DNA of 28,695 nt from Pseudomonadota bacterium (GTDB lineage Bacteria; Pseudomonadota; Alphaproteobacteria; Caulobacterales; Caulobacteraceae): the NCBI GenBank assembly GCA_023433585.1, contig JAEZCL010000205.1, forward strand, positions 1 to 28,695. The letters are read 5' to 3'. This document shows, piece after piece, positions 5,885 to 13,882 of this stretch (positions within the stretch are counted from its first letter, which is position 1; each line of letters begins with the position of its first letter). The position numbers and the translations under genes were made by a program. The notes under the pieces are model-generated. The model saw only the letters and a list, made by a program, of their open reading frames with translations, searched no databases and was not told the origin of the DNA.

Positions 5885-7753
5885 GTGACCGAATCCCCGC
5901 CCATCGAGACTCCCCTGGCCGCCGCCGAGCTGATCCGCGACGAGGCGCGGCGGGCGCCGGACAAGCCGGGCGTCTATCGCATGTACGGCGAGGACGGGGC
6001 GTGTCTGTATGTGGGCAAGGCGCGATCGCTGAAGAAACGCATCGGCCAGTATGCGCAAGGAAGGTTCCACACCCAGCGCATTGCCCTGATGGTGTCGCTG
6101 ACCCGGTCGATGGAGCTGGTGGTCACGGGCAGCGAGACCGAGGCGCTGCTGCTGGAATCCAACTTCATCAAGAAGCTGAAGCCGCGCTTCAACGTGGTTC
6201 TGCGCGACGACAAGTCCTTCGCCGAACTGATGATCCGACGCGACCACCGGGCGCCGCAGATCAGAAAACACCGGGGGGCGCACACCATTCCCGGCGACTA
6301 TTTCGGTCCCTTCGCCTCCACCTGGGCGGTGAACCGGACGCTGAACACCCTGCAGAAGGCGTTTCTTCTAAGGTCCTGTTCTGACAGCGTTTACGAGACG
6401 CGCACCCGGCCCTGCATGCTGTATCAGATCAAGCGATGTTCAGCGCCGTGCACCGGCCTGATCAGCCTGGAGGACTATGGGGATCTGGTCAGCGAGGCCG
6501 AGGAATTCCTGCGCGGCAAGTCGCGGGCGGTGATCGGGCGGCTGTCGGCCGAGATGCAGGCGGCGTCGGACGAGCTGGACTTTGAGCGGGCGGCGCGGGT
6601 GCGCGACCGTATCCGGGCCCTGTCGGCCATCACCATGGAGCAGTCCGTCAATGCCGCGACGGTGGAGGAGGCCGACGTCTTCGCCCTGTTTTCGGACGGG
6701 GGGCAGGCGTGCATCCAGGCCTTCTTCTTCCGCGCGGGCCAGAACTGGGGCGGGCGGGCCTATTTCCCACGCATGGACCGCAGCGACAGCGATCCGGAAA
6801 TCCTGGGGGCCTTCCTGGGCCAGTTCTATGAGGACAAGCCGGTCCCGCGCCTGATCCTGACCAACGTCTCGCCCCACGAGATCGAGCTTCTGGCCGAAGC
6901 CTTCTCGATGAAGGCGGAGCGCAAGGTGGAGATCGCCACGCCCCGCCGGGGCGAGAAGGCCGAACTGGTGCGCCACGCCCTGACCAACGCGCGAGAGGCG
7001 CTGGGCCGCAAACTGGCCGAGAATTCGGCCCAGACCAAGATCCTGGACGCGGTGTGCGAAGCCTTCGGGCTGGAGGCGCGGCCCGAGCGGATCGAGGTCT
7101 ATGACAACGCCCACATCCAGGGCTCGAACCCGGTCGGCGGCATGATCGTGGCGGGACCCGAGGGCTTCCGCAAAAACCAGTATCGCAAGTTCAACATCCG
7201 CGGGGAGGATCTGAGCCCCGGCGACGACTACGGCATGATGCGCGAGGTGATGCGCCGCCGCTTCGGCCGCCTCATCAAGGAGGAGGACGCCGGCGAACCC
7301 GTGGAGCGGCCCGACCTGGTTCTGATCGACGGCGGTGCGGGGCAACTGGCCGAGGTTCTGGCGGTGATGGCCGACCTGGGCGTGGAGGACATTCCCGTGG
7401 TCGGGGTGGCCAAGGGGCCGGACCGGGACGCGGGGATGGAGAAGTTCTTCATGCCCGGCAAGGCGCCGTTCATGCTGCCGCTGAAGTCCCCGGCGCTGTA
7501 TTATCTGCAACGGCTGCGCGACGAGGCGCACCGCTTCGCCAACGGCGCCCACGCCAGGCGGCGCTCCATGGACATCAAGCGCAATCCCCTGGACGAGATC
7601 GAGGGCGTCGGGCCGGGGCGCAAGAAGGCGCTGCTGCACGCCTTCGGATCGGCGCGCGGGGTGTCGCGGGCGGCGGTGACTGACCTGGAGAAGGTGGAGG
7701 GGATCAGCCGGGCCCTGGCCGAACGCATACACGCTTGGTTCCGGAAGGGGTGA
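5885..7753 (+). CDS. uvrC: UvrABC excinuclease subunit C
   Basis: Protein of 622 residues, the normal UvrC length. Order of domains: N-terminal GIY-YIG nuclease ('PGVYRMYGEDG', 'CLYVGKARSL', residues about 24-48) that cuts 3' of the lesion; a Cys-rich linker ('RPCMLYQIKRCSAPCTG'); the UVR motif that binds UvrB ('LDFERAARVRDRI'); the RNase H-like domain that makes the 5' cut ('VYDNAHIQGSNPVGGM', 'LVLIDGGAGQL'); and a C-terminal helix-hairpin-helix pair ('IEGVGPGRKKALL', 'VEGISRALAE'). It acts in nucleotide excision repair. The start is GTG at 5885. In many alphaproteobacteria pgsA follows uvrC directly; here about 2 kb separates them. Confidence 0.97.
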   Translation: MTESPPIETPLAAAELIRDEARRAPDKPGVYRMYGEDGACLYVGKARSLKKRIGQYAQGRFHTQRIALMVSLTRSMELVVTGSETEALLLESNFIKKLKPRFNVVLRDDKSFAELMIRRDHRAPQIRKHRGAHTIPGDYFGPFASTWAVNRTLNTLQKAFLLRSCSDSVYETRTRPCMLYQIKRCSAPCTGLISLEDYGDLVSEAEEFLRGKSRAVIGRLSAEMQAASDELDFERAARVRDRIRALSAITMEQSVNAATVEEADVFALFSDGGQACIQAFFFRAGQNWGGRAYFPRMDRSDSDPEILGAFLGQFYEDKPVPRLILTNVSPHEIELLAEAFSMKAERKVEIATPRRGEKAELVRHALTNAREALGRKLAENSAQTKILDAVCEAFGLEARPERIEVYDNAHIQGSNPVGGMIVAGPEGFRKNQYRKFNIRGEDLSPGDDYGMMREVMRRRFGRLIKEEDAGEPVERPDLVLIDGGAGQLAEVLAVMADLGVEDIPVVGVAKGPDRDAGMEKFFMPGKAPFMLPLKSPALYYLQRLRDEAHRFANGAHARRRSMDIKRNPLDEIEGVGPGRKKALLHAFGSARGVSRAAVTDLEKVEGISRALAERIHAWFRKG

Positions 7754-7757
7754 CGGC

Positions 7758-8144
7758 TCACCACTCCAGGAGCGTCAGACCGGGCACATCGCGGAAATCC
7801 TCGCCGTTGCGCGTCACCAAGGTCGCCCCGGCGGCGATGGCCTGGGCGGCGATCATGCGATCCAGAACCTTGCGGCGCGAGAAGCCACGGGCCCGGATGA
7901 TGCTTCGATACGCGGCCGCCTCGGCGACCCCGAACGGCAGCACGGGCACAACGTCCAATAGCGCATCCAGACGTCGGCTCCTTGCGTCGAAATCCTCCGG
8001 CGCCTTGCCGATATCGGCTTCCAATTCGATGCGGGTGACGATCGACAGCAGCAAGGGCGGCTTGAGACCGTCGACAAGATCATCCACCACGCCGTCACCA
8101 TCGCGCAGATGGATGGCGATGTTGGTGTCCAGCAGATAGGCCAC
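7758..8144 (-). CDS. vapC: PIN-domain toxin, VapC family (module 1)
   Basis: Protein of 128 residues, a VapC-type ribonuclease. The acidic metal-binding residues are visible: Asp6 in 'YLLDTNIA', Glu40 or Glu42 in 'TRIELEAD', Asp95 in 'VLDRMIAAQA' and Asp116 in 'TRNGEDFRDV'. Such toxins cut RNA (tRNA or rRNA in characterised cases) when freed from their antitoxin. The GTG start at 8144 directly follows the TGA of the antitoxin, so the two are translated together. It converges on uvrC with 4 bp between stops. All catalytic acids appear intact, so the toxin is probably active. Confidence 0.88.
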   Translation of the reverse strand: MAYLLDTNIAIHLRDGDGVVDDLVDGLKPPLLLSIVTRIELEADIGKAPEDFDARSRRLDALLDVVPVLPFGVAEAAAYRSIIRARGFSRRKVLDRMIAAQAIAAGATLVTRNGEDFRDVPGLTLLEW

Positions 8145-8384
8145 TCAGAGTCCCGGGCGCTCGGGAATCTCCACTTCCTCACGAACCCCGATGGTGGAGG
8201 GCTTCGGCAGACTGCGAAGCTTGGCCAGCATCTCCTTCACGGATTTGCGCTTGGGAGAAATGGTCACGACGTCGCCCTTGCGCTCGATCACCACTTCGAC
8301 GCCGGGACCGAAGGCGACCTCCTTGGGCAGGCGCACGGCCTCGCTGTTGCCGCTCTTGAACGTCTTGCTGGTGACTACGGTCAT
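8145..8384 (-). CDS. vapB: AbrB/MazE-fold antitoxin, VapB family (module 1)
   Basis: Protein of 79 residues. The N-terminal 45 residues have the swapped-hairpin (SpoVT-AbrB) pattern: 'KTFKSGNSEAVRLPKEVAF' then 'VVIERKGDVVTISPK'. The C-terminal part ('KEMLAKLRSLPKPS') would wrap the toxin. The ATG at 8384 has AGGAGG 5-7 nt upstream and is preceded by a double palindrome likely to be its operator; a longer frame upstream to 9089 would be antisense to the carbonic anhydrase. It binds DNA and VapC. Confidence 0.88.
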   Translation of the reverse strand: MTVVTSKTFKSGNSEAVRLPKEVAFGPGVEVVIERKGDVVTISPKRKSVKEMLAKLRSLPKPSTIGVREEVEIPERPGL

Positions 8385-8397
8385 GACCGCCTCCTTT

Positions 8398-8415
8398 GTA
8401 TATACACGTATATAC
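8398..8415 (-). promoter_or_regulatory. Double GTATATAC palindrome: likely VapB operator and -10 region
   Basis: Two copies of the self-complementary octamer GTATATAC start 10 bp apart (8398 and 8408), one helical turn, 14-31 bp before the antitoxin ATG. The AT-rich block also supplies -10-like hexamers (TATATA) on the minus strand. Placement and symmetry fit autoregulation by the VapB dimer or VapBC complex. Confidence 0.6.
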
Positions 8416-8453
8416 GATTTTGGTCCGGCGCCCAAACCGCTAGAAGACTCGTC

Positions 8454-9110
8454 ATGACCGACGAATCCGATCCCCTCTTGTCCGGCTACCGGCGCTTTCG
8501 CGGCGACGGCTGGACCCAGGCGCGCGCCGAATATGAGGCGCTGGCGACCGAGGGCCAGCATCCGCACACCCTGGTGGTGGCCTGTTCCGACAGCCGGGCG
8601 GACCCGGCGCTGATCTTCGACGCCGCGCCCGGGCAGCTGTTCGTGGTGCGCAACGTGGCCAACATCGTGCCGCCCTATCAGCCCGACGGGAAGCTGCACG
8701 GGGTGTCCGCCGCACTGGAGTTCGGGGTGCGGATGCTGGGCGTCAAGCGCATCGCCGTCATGGGCCACGCCCTGTGCGGCGGGGTTTGGGCCATGCTCAA
8801 CGACCCGCCCGACGGCTGTTCGGACTTCGTGCGCCCCTGGGTCGCCCAGGCCGAGCCGGTGGTGAAAAAGGCCGTCGAAGGCGTCGATGACGAGGCGCGG
8901 CGCCAGAAGGTGGGCGAGCATGCCGTGGTGCGCCTGTCCATCGACAACCTGCGCACCTTCCCCTGGATCGCCGAGCGCGAAAAGGCCGGCGAACTGGAGC
9001 TGATCGGCCTGCATTTCGGCATCGCCAACGGCGTCCTGTGGAAGATGCAGGCGGACGGAGTGTTCAAGCGGCTGGAGGAGCCGGCCCAAGGCGCGCCTGA
9101 CGCGACATAA
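8454..9110 (+). CDS. Beta-class carbonic anhydrase
   Basis: Protein of 218 residues that interconverts CO2 and bicarbonate. Zinc ligands are Cys44 in 'VACSDSRADP', His105 and Cys108 in 'MGHALCGG'; the Asp46-Arg48 dyad is present. The 'SDSRADP' and 'GHALCGG' spacing and the length are those of bacterial beta enzymes. The ATG at 8454 is used; the frame extends upstream but there it is antisense to the vapBC module. It lies between two toxin-antitoxin modules, divergent from the first. No signal peptide, so cytoplasmic. Probably supplies bicarbonate for carboxylases (one is encoded at the right end of this window), which is general and not specific evidence. Confidence 0.93.
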   Translation: MTDESDPLLSGYRRFRGDGWTQARAEYEALATEGQHPHTLVVACSDSRADPALIFDAAPGQLFVVRNVANIVPPYQPDGKLHGVSAALEFGVRMLGVKRIAVMGHALCGGVWAMLNDPPDGCSDFVRPWVAQAEPVVKKAVEGVDDEARRQKVGEHAVVRLSIDNLRTFPWIAEREKAGELELIGLHFGIANGVLWKMQADGVFKRLEEPAQGAPDAT

Positions 9111-9139
9111 TTGCTGAAAGTCGTGAAATCCACTACATT
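9111..9139 (+). promoter_or_regulatory. Promoter of TA module 2, likely giving a leaderless mRNA
   Basis: TTGCTG (9111-9116) and TACATT (9134-9139) are separated by exactly 17 bp, each matching the sigma-70 consensus at 4 of 6 positions. The -10 ends 6 nt before the antitoxin ATG at 9146 and there is no ribosome site, so transcription would begin at or next to the start codon. Confidence 0.5.
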
Positions 9140-9145
9140 TCCGCC

Positions 9146-9388
9146 ATGGACAAGGTCATCACCGCCACCGAGGCCAACCGGGATTTCTCGCGGCTGCTGA
9201 ATCAGGTCGCCGATGGGGAGAGCTTCGTCGTGACCTCGCACGGCAAGCCCGTGGCGCGGCTGGCGCCTGCGGATTCCCGCGCTGTCACGCCCGAACAGAA
9301 GGCCGCGCGACTGAAGGCGTTGAAACGCATGCGAGAACGACCGATCCGGAATCTCGGCCGCATCACGCGGGACGACGGATACGCCTGA
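9146..9388 (+). CDS. Phd/YefM-family antitoxin (module 2)
   Basis: Protein of 80 residues with the Phd/YefM pattern: 'MDKVITATEANRDFSRLLNQ' then 'DGESFVVTSHGKPVARLAP'. The N-terminal part would dimerise and bind the operator; the basic C terminus ('RLKALKRMRERPIRN') would contact the toxin. It is followed 2 bp later by the PIN toxin at 9391, the standard antitoxin-first order. Confidence 0.9.
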   Translation: MDKVITATEANRDFSRLLNQVADGESFVVTSHGKPVARLAPADSRAVTPEQKAARLKALKRMRERPIRNLGRITRDDGYA

Positions 9389-9390
9389 GG

Positions 9391-9840
9391 TTGATCGCAC
9401 TCGACACCAACATCCTCGTCTACGCGGCCATGCAGGGCGAGGATGCGCGTCACGCCGCCGCCATCGACATCCAGGCCCGGCTGATCGACCGGACCATCGT
9501 GATCCCGACGCAGGTTCTGGGCGAGCTCTACAATGTTCTCGTCCGCAAGGCGGCGATGCCGTCGTCCCGGGCCGCCGCGCTTGCCCTGGAGCTGACCGCC
9601 GGCTGTGTTCTGATCGCCGCCGACGCCGAGGACATGCAGGAGGCGCTCGTGCTGGCGTCAACGCATTCGCTTCAGATCTGGGACGCCCTGATCCTGGTCG
9701 TCAGCGCGCGCGCCGGCTGCGCCCTGCTGTTGTCGGAGGACATGCAGGACGGATTCGTCTATCGGGGGATGATCGTGGCCAATCCGTTCGCGGACACGCC
9801 GCATCCCCTGCTGGCCTCCATGCTGGAAAGCGCCCCATGA
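9391..9840 (+). CDS. PIN-domain toxin, VapC family (module 2)
   Basis: Protein of 149 residues of the PIN fold, from a TTG start at 9391. Metal-binding acids: Asp5 in 'ALDTNILVY', Glu45 in 'VLGELYNVL', Asp98 in 'IWDALIL' and Glu116/Asp117 in 'LLSEDMQDG'. It should be a ribonuclease toxin neutralised by the Phd-like antitoxin. Its TGA overlaps the ATG of pgsA (ATGA at 9837-9840), an unusual link between a toxin operon and an essential phospholipid gene. The C-terminal 20 residues ('NPFADTPHPLLASMLESAP') extend past the usual PIN end. All catalytic acids are present. Confidence 0.88.
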   Translation: MIALDTNILVYAAMQGEDARHAAAIDIQARLIDRTIVIPTQVLGELYNVLVRKAAMPSSRAAALALELTAGCVLIAADAEDMQEALVLASTHSLQIWDALILVVSARAGCALLLSEDMQDGFVYRGMIVANPFADTPHPLLASMLESAP

Positions 9841-10457
9841 CCTCGCCCCTGCGCAATGTTCCCAACATCCTGACCGGCGCGCGGCTGGCGGCCGGGGTGG
9901 TCATGTTCCTGATCCTGACCGGGGCCATGGGCGGGGTGCCGATCCTGTCGGCCTATCTGAGCCCCGAGGATCAGTTCGCCCTTTACAAGACCGCCTTCAT
10001 CATCTTCGTGATCGCGGCCTCCACCGACTGGGTGGACGGATTCCTGGCCCGGCGCTGGCATGTGGAGAGCCGCTGGGGCGCCATCCTGGACCCCATCGCC
10101 GACAAGATTCTGGTGACCGGCACGATCCTGGGCCTGCTGACCTCGGGCTCGGTGGCCCAGATCGCCATTCCGTCGGGCCTGATCCTGTTCCGCGAATTCG
10201 CCGTCTCGGCCCTGCGTGAAACCCTGGCCGGCGAGGTGCAGCTGCCGGTCACCCTGCTGGCCAAATGGAAGACGACGCTGCAGCTGTTCGCCCTGGGCCT
10301 TCAGCTTCTGTCGCTGAATTGGGGCGTGTTCGGCTGGGATTTGCAGCTGCTGCCCAACTTCCAGCTATTCGCGGACCTGATGCTGTGGGTCGCCGCGATC
10401 GTCACCCTGTGGACCGGCTGGCAGTATTTCGCCAAGGCGCGCGAGCAGATGAACTGA
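9837..10457 (+). CDS. pgsA: CDP-diacylglycerol--glycerol-3-phosphate 3-phosphatidyltransferase
   Basis: Protein of 206 residues, a CDP-alcohol phosphatidyltransferase of the inner membrane. The family motif is complete: Asp64, Asp67-Gly68, Ala71-Arg72, Gly81, Asp85 and Asp89 ('DWVDGFLARRW...GAILDPIADK'). It makes phosphatidylglycerophosphate, the committed step to phosphatidylglycerol and cardiolipin. The start 'SPLRNVPNILTGARL' is typical of PgsA. The ATG overlaps the toxin stop and has GGAAAG 6 nt upstream, inside the toxin gene. No separate promoter is obvious, so expression probably depends on the upstream TA operon or on a promoter within the toxin gene. PssA is the alternative family assignment, but length and opening favour PgsA. 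Confidence 0.92.
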   Translation: MTSPLRNVPNILTGARLAAGVVMFLILTGAMGGVPILSAYLSPEDQFALYKTAFIIFVIAASTDWVDGFLARRWHVESRWGAILDPIADKILVTGTILGLLTSGSVAQIAIPSGLILFREFAVSALRETLAGEVQLPVTLLAKWKTTLQLFALGLQLLSLNWGVFGWDLQLLPNFQLFADLMLWVAAIVTLWTGWQYFAKAREQMN

Positions 10458-10461
10458 GGGT

Positions 10462-12531
10462 CTATTCGACCCCCAGCTCGGTCAGCAACCGATCCATCCC
10501 ATAGATGTTGCGCAGGGCCTCGGTGATCGCCTGGGTGGTGACGATGACGCTGCGGTTGACGTTGATGTCGTAGCCGTAGGCGTTGCGCTGGGTCGGGACG
10601 GTGGAGTCGAAATTGGCGCCGATGATCTCGCCGCGCCCGTTGATGGCGGGCGAGCCGGACGAGCCGCCGATGGTGTCGGTGGAGACGGACATGTTCATCA
10701 CCACGTCCATGTCGATGCGATCCCGCGCCGCAGCGATGCGCGGGGTGATGACGAACGGATCGGCCCCGGTGGCCCGCTCGAACAGGCCCGCGAAAGTGGT
10801 CAGGGGCTCCACCGTGCGGCCGTCGTAGGTCCAGCCCTCCACCTTGCCGAAGCTGAGGCGCAAGGTGCCGGTGGCGTCCGGATAGAGGGCGTCGCCATAG
10901 ACCGCGAAGCGGGCGGCGGCCAGCGCCTCAGCCGCACGGGCGGTGGGCGCCTCGACCTCGGCCTCCCACTGTTCACGCACCGGGCGGGCCACGGGCTGCA
11001 TGGCCAGGGCGAACCGGATCAGGGGATCGTCGCTGGCCTCGACGGCGGCCAGCCCGCCGTCCCACAGGGCGCGGCGCACGGCCGGATCGGCCAGGGTCGA
11101 GCCGTGGGCCAGGCGTTCGGCCATGCCCTCCGGCGATTCATCGCCCAGCAACGCCCGCACACGCGGGTCGTCCACGGTCAGGATCTCGCGGGTCTTGGAC
11201 AGCCACCAGCCGAGCTGAACCTCGTCCAGTTCGGGATAGGCCGGCAGGTCGGCGAACAGGCGCTGCCGGACCAGCGGCAGGCGGCTGTCGGCGTATTCAG
11301 GCAGGCGCTGGGCCGAGGGATGCTCGCGCTCCTGCGCCGCGCGCACCAGGGTCCGGGCGAAGCCGAACAGGCGCGAGCCGCCGCCCGCGCGGGCCTCCAG
11401 CAAGCTGTAGGCCGGATAGAGCCGGGCCTGGACCGGCTGGACCGCGTCCAGCGCCCCCCACGGGTCGCCCGTGCGTTCGGCCAGGGCCGCATCGGCGGCG
11501 ACGCGGGCGCGGAACTCGTCCTCGGCGGACTGGCGGCGGCCCATGAAATCGGAGTCGATCAGGGCGCGCATGCGGCCCATGCCGCGCTTGTAGGTGTTCT
11601 CGACGCCCGAGAGCGCGGACGAGGCGATGAAGCGGTTGTGGTCGCTTTCCTCGGAAAACCGGATCAGGCGGCCGCGCAGCTCGGACGAGGTCAGCTGATC
11701 CATGGGCAGGACCACATCGCGGACGGTGGCGAGCTGGCCCTGGGTCAGCAGGCGCTGGGTGGCGCCCGGCGTGCCGGAGACGAACACCGCCTCGCCCGGC
11801 GTGGGCGCATCGGCGTTCCAGGTGAAGTGGGTCTCGGTCGCCACCGGCCGGTCATTTTCGTAAAGGCGCAGGAACGCCCCATCCAGGGCGAAGCGCGGGA
11901 AGCTGAAATTGTCCAGGTCGCCGCCGAAGGACGAGGCTCTTTCTTCCGGGGCGAAGGCCAGGCGCACGTCGGAGTATTTGCGGAAGGTGTAGAGCTTGAA
12001 CTGGCCGCCGCGATAGAGACTGACCACCTGACAGCGCAGGTCGTCGCGGCCTTCACAAGCCGCGCTCTCGATGGCGGCGGATTCGGCGTCGCGGGCGCGG
12101 GTGAAGGCGGCGCCGTCCAGCCCCTGCCCCGCCGCATGCATGCGTTCGGTGACGTCGGAGATGTCGATCAGCACCTCGGCCTGCATGCCGGGGCAGCGGC
12201 GCTCCTCCTCGCGGGTCGAGGGCGTGAAGCCGGTTTCCGCATACTGGACCTCGGGCGTGGAGATGTTCTGGACGCAGGACGAGACGCAGTGATTGTTGGT
12301 CAGCACCAGCCCCTCGCCCGACACGATCCCCGCCGAACAGCCGGTGGTCAGCCGCACCGAGGACAGGCGGGCGTGGTCCAGCCAGGCCTGGTCGATGCCG
12401 GTTCCCAAAGCGGCGTTGGCCCGTTCGATGGGGAAATTGTCATAGGTCCACATGCCTTCCTCGGCCGAGGCGGACGTGGCGGCGACGGCGGCCAGGACGA
12501 GGGCGGCGGCGGAAACGGCGGTGCGGACCAT
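10462..12531 (-). CDS. S46-family dipeptidyl-peptidase (DPP7/DPP11-like)
   Basis: Protein of 689 residues, usual S46 length, with a signal peptide (residues 1-23, cut after 'ATSASA'), so periplasmic. The chymotrypsin-type triad is visible: His81 in 'VLTNNHCVSS', Asp205/Asp207 in 'GGDLDNFSFPR', and Ser625 in 'GGSSGSPAING'. The mature N terminus 'EEGMWTYDNFP' is the classic S46 opening, used to bind the free amino end of peptides. These enzymes release dipeptides from oligopeptides. The residue after 'NFD' that sets specificity in characterised enzymes (Gly in DPP7, Arg in DPP11) is Ser643 here. The ATG at 12531 is preferred over an upstream one because it starts the signal peptide. Confidence 0.92.
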   Translation of the reverse strand: MVRTAVSAAALVLAAVAATSASAEEGMWTYDNFPIERANAALGTGIDQAWLDHARLSSVRLTTGCSAGIVSGEGLVLTNNHCVSSCVQNISTPEVQYAETGFTPSTREEERRCPGMQAEVLIDISDVTERMHAAGQGLDGAAFTRARDAESAAIESAACEGRDDLRCQVVSLYRGGQFKLYTFRKYSDVRLAFAPEERASSFGGDLDNFSFPRFALDGAFLRLYENDRPVATETHFTWNADAPTPGEAVFVSGTPGATQRLLTQGQLATVRDVVLPMDQLTSSELRGRLIRFSEESDHNRFIASSALSGVENTYKRGMGRMRALIDSDFMGRRQSAEDEFRARVAADAALAERTGDPWGALDAVQPVQARLYPAYSLLEARAGGGSRLFGFARTLVRAAQEREHPSAQRLPEYADSRLPLVRQRLFADLPAYPELDEVQLGWWLSKTREILTVDDPRVRALLGDESPEGMAERLAHGSTLADPAVRRALWDGGLAAVEASDDPLIRFALAMQPVARPVREQWEAEVEAPTARAAEALAAARFAVYGDALYPDATGTLRLSFGKVEGWTYDGRTVEPLTTFAGLFERATGADPFVITPRIAAARDRIDMDVVMNMSVSTDTIGGSSGSPAINGRGEIIGANFDSTVPTQRNAYGYDINVNRSVIVTTQAITEALRNIYGMDRLLTELGVE

Positions 12532-12709
12532 GTGCGGGACTCCCTGAGGCGGACTGGGCCGTTGACTATCAAGCCGGTGGAACGCGCGCCAGAGCGGCGG
12601 CGCAAGCCAGCGATTACGAACCATTTTCACCGCGCGCGGCGCCTTACTCCGATTTAACTTGGCCCAGCGAACGCCGACCTTCAGACATGGAGGGACAGAA
12701 GGGGGTTCG

Positions 12710-13882
12710 ATGTCACTCGCGCTTGCAACGCTGCTTTATGAATGGCGCCGCTACATGGCGGCGGTCATGGCCCTGGCCCTGTCGGGCCTGCTGGTGCTGG
12801 CCATGACCGGCGTGTTCATCGGCATCGGCAAGGGCTTCACCGCCGCCATCGAGCGGTCGGCCGCCGACGTCATCATCATGCAGCCGGGCGCGACCCAGCT
12901 GTTCGGCGGCTCCATGGCCGTGCCGCGCCGGTTCATTCCGCTGGCCTACAACCACCCCGAGGTGGTCGAGGTGCGCGCCCTGGAGATCAACGGCGGCAGC
13001 CTGCAGAACGTACGCAACATCGACCCGACCATGAGCCAGGCCGAGCGGGCGCGGCAGGGCGCGCCGCGATCGCGGCAGGTGCTGGTCAATGTGATCGACA
13101 CCCAGCCGGGCTCCGTCACGATCCCCATCGACTATTCCGACGAACTGGTCGCGGCGCTGCGCCAGCCCTTCACCATCGCCGTGGACGAGACGGCGCTGGG
13201 CACGCTGGGCCTCAAGCTGGGGGATCGCGCGATCTACGCCGGCCAGACGGTGACGGTCGTGGGGGTGCTGCGCGGCTATCCGAACATGATGCAGCCCACC
13301 ATCGTCATGTCGCGCGATTCCCTGCGCATGCTCGGCCAGTCCTGGGGCAACACCATGGGCGGCCCGCTGATGATCAAGCTGCGCGACCCGGCGATCGCGC
13401 CGATCGTGGCGGCTCAGCTGAACGAGATGGGCAACGGCCGCTGGCGCGCCTGGACCCGTCAGGAGCTGGCCGACGCCAACGCCGCAGCCATGTTCGAGGA
13501 AGGCATCCTGGTCATCATCATCGGCGGGTGCGTGGTGCTGGGCACCATCATCGGGGTGGCCATCACCTGGCAGACCCTGCGCGGGGCGATCATGGCCAAC
13601 ATCAAGGAATTCGCCTCGCTGCGCGCCCTGGGCGTCAGCATGGGCTCGCTGCGCCGGATCGTGCTGGAGCTCAGTTTCTGGGTCGGGCTGGTGGGCGTGG
13701 CTGCGGCGATCTTCCTGACGTGGCTGCTGTCGCTGCTGGCCCGAATGGGCGCAGTCATCATCGCCTTGCCGTTCTCGTTGCTGATCGGTGTTGGCGCCGG
13801 CCTGGTCGTCATCGCCATGGGGTCGGGCCTGCTGTCGCTGGGCGTCCTCAAGAAGAGCCAACCGGCGGACCTGCTGAGATGA
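12710..13882 (+). CDS. ABC transporter permease, FtsX/MacB/DevC type
   Basis: Protein of 390 residues. One helix near residues 15-38 ('AAVMALALSGLLVLAMTGVF'), a periplasmic domain of about 220 residues, then three C-terminal helices ('GILVIIIGGCVVLGTIIGVA', 'FWVGLVGVAAAIFLTWLLS', 'LLIGVGAGLVVIAMGSGLL'): the FtsX-like permease layout. The loop 'EFASLRALGVS' before the third helix is the usual contact with the ATPase ('a.lRalG.s'). The ATG at 12710 follows a G-rich site. It overlaps the ATPase gene by 4 nt (ATGA) and is the first gene of the three-gene export operon; it diverges from the S46 peptidase across 178 bp. Confidence 0.88.
   Translation: MSLALATLLYEWRRYMAAVMALALSGLLVLAMTGVFIGIGKGFTAAIERSAADVIIMQPGATQLFGGSMAVPRRFIPLAYNHPEVVEVRALEINGGSLQNVRNIDPTMSQAERARQGAPRSRQVLVNVIDTQPGSVTIPIDYSDELVAALRQPFTIAVDETALGTLGLKLGDRAIYAGQTVTVVGVLRGYPNMMQPTIVMSRDSLRMLGQSWGNTMGGPLMIKLRDPAIAPIVAAQLNEMGNGRWRAWTRQELADANAAAMFEEGILVIIIGGCVVLGTIIGVAITWQTLRGAIMANIKEFASLRALGVSMGSLRRIVLELSFWVGLVGVAAAIFLTWLLSLLARMGAVIIALPFSLLIGVGAGLVVIAMGSGLLSLGVLKKSQPADLLR

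Noticed and set aside
6440..7732. Long minus-strand frame (430 residues) opposite uvrC
   Set aside because: It is antisense to a complete uvrC, its translation is His/Gln/Arg-rich low complexity, and it has no motifs or ribosome site; long shadow frames are usual in high-GC DNA.
7758..9840. Genomic island with mobile genes between uvrC and pgsA
   Set aside because: No integrase, transposase, tRNA or direct repeats were seen; only the gene content is accessory in type.
10458..10472. Hairpin GGGTC-TATTC-GACCC between pgsA and the S46 gene
   Set aside because: Only 5 bp with no T-tract; too weak to call a terminator.
11104..12657. Plus-strand frame (517 residues) opposite the S46 peptidase
   Set aside because: Antisense to a gene with an intact catalytic triad and signal peptide; composition is that of a shadow frame.
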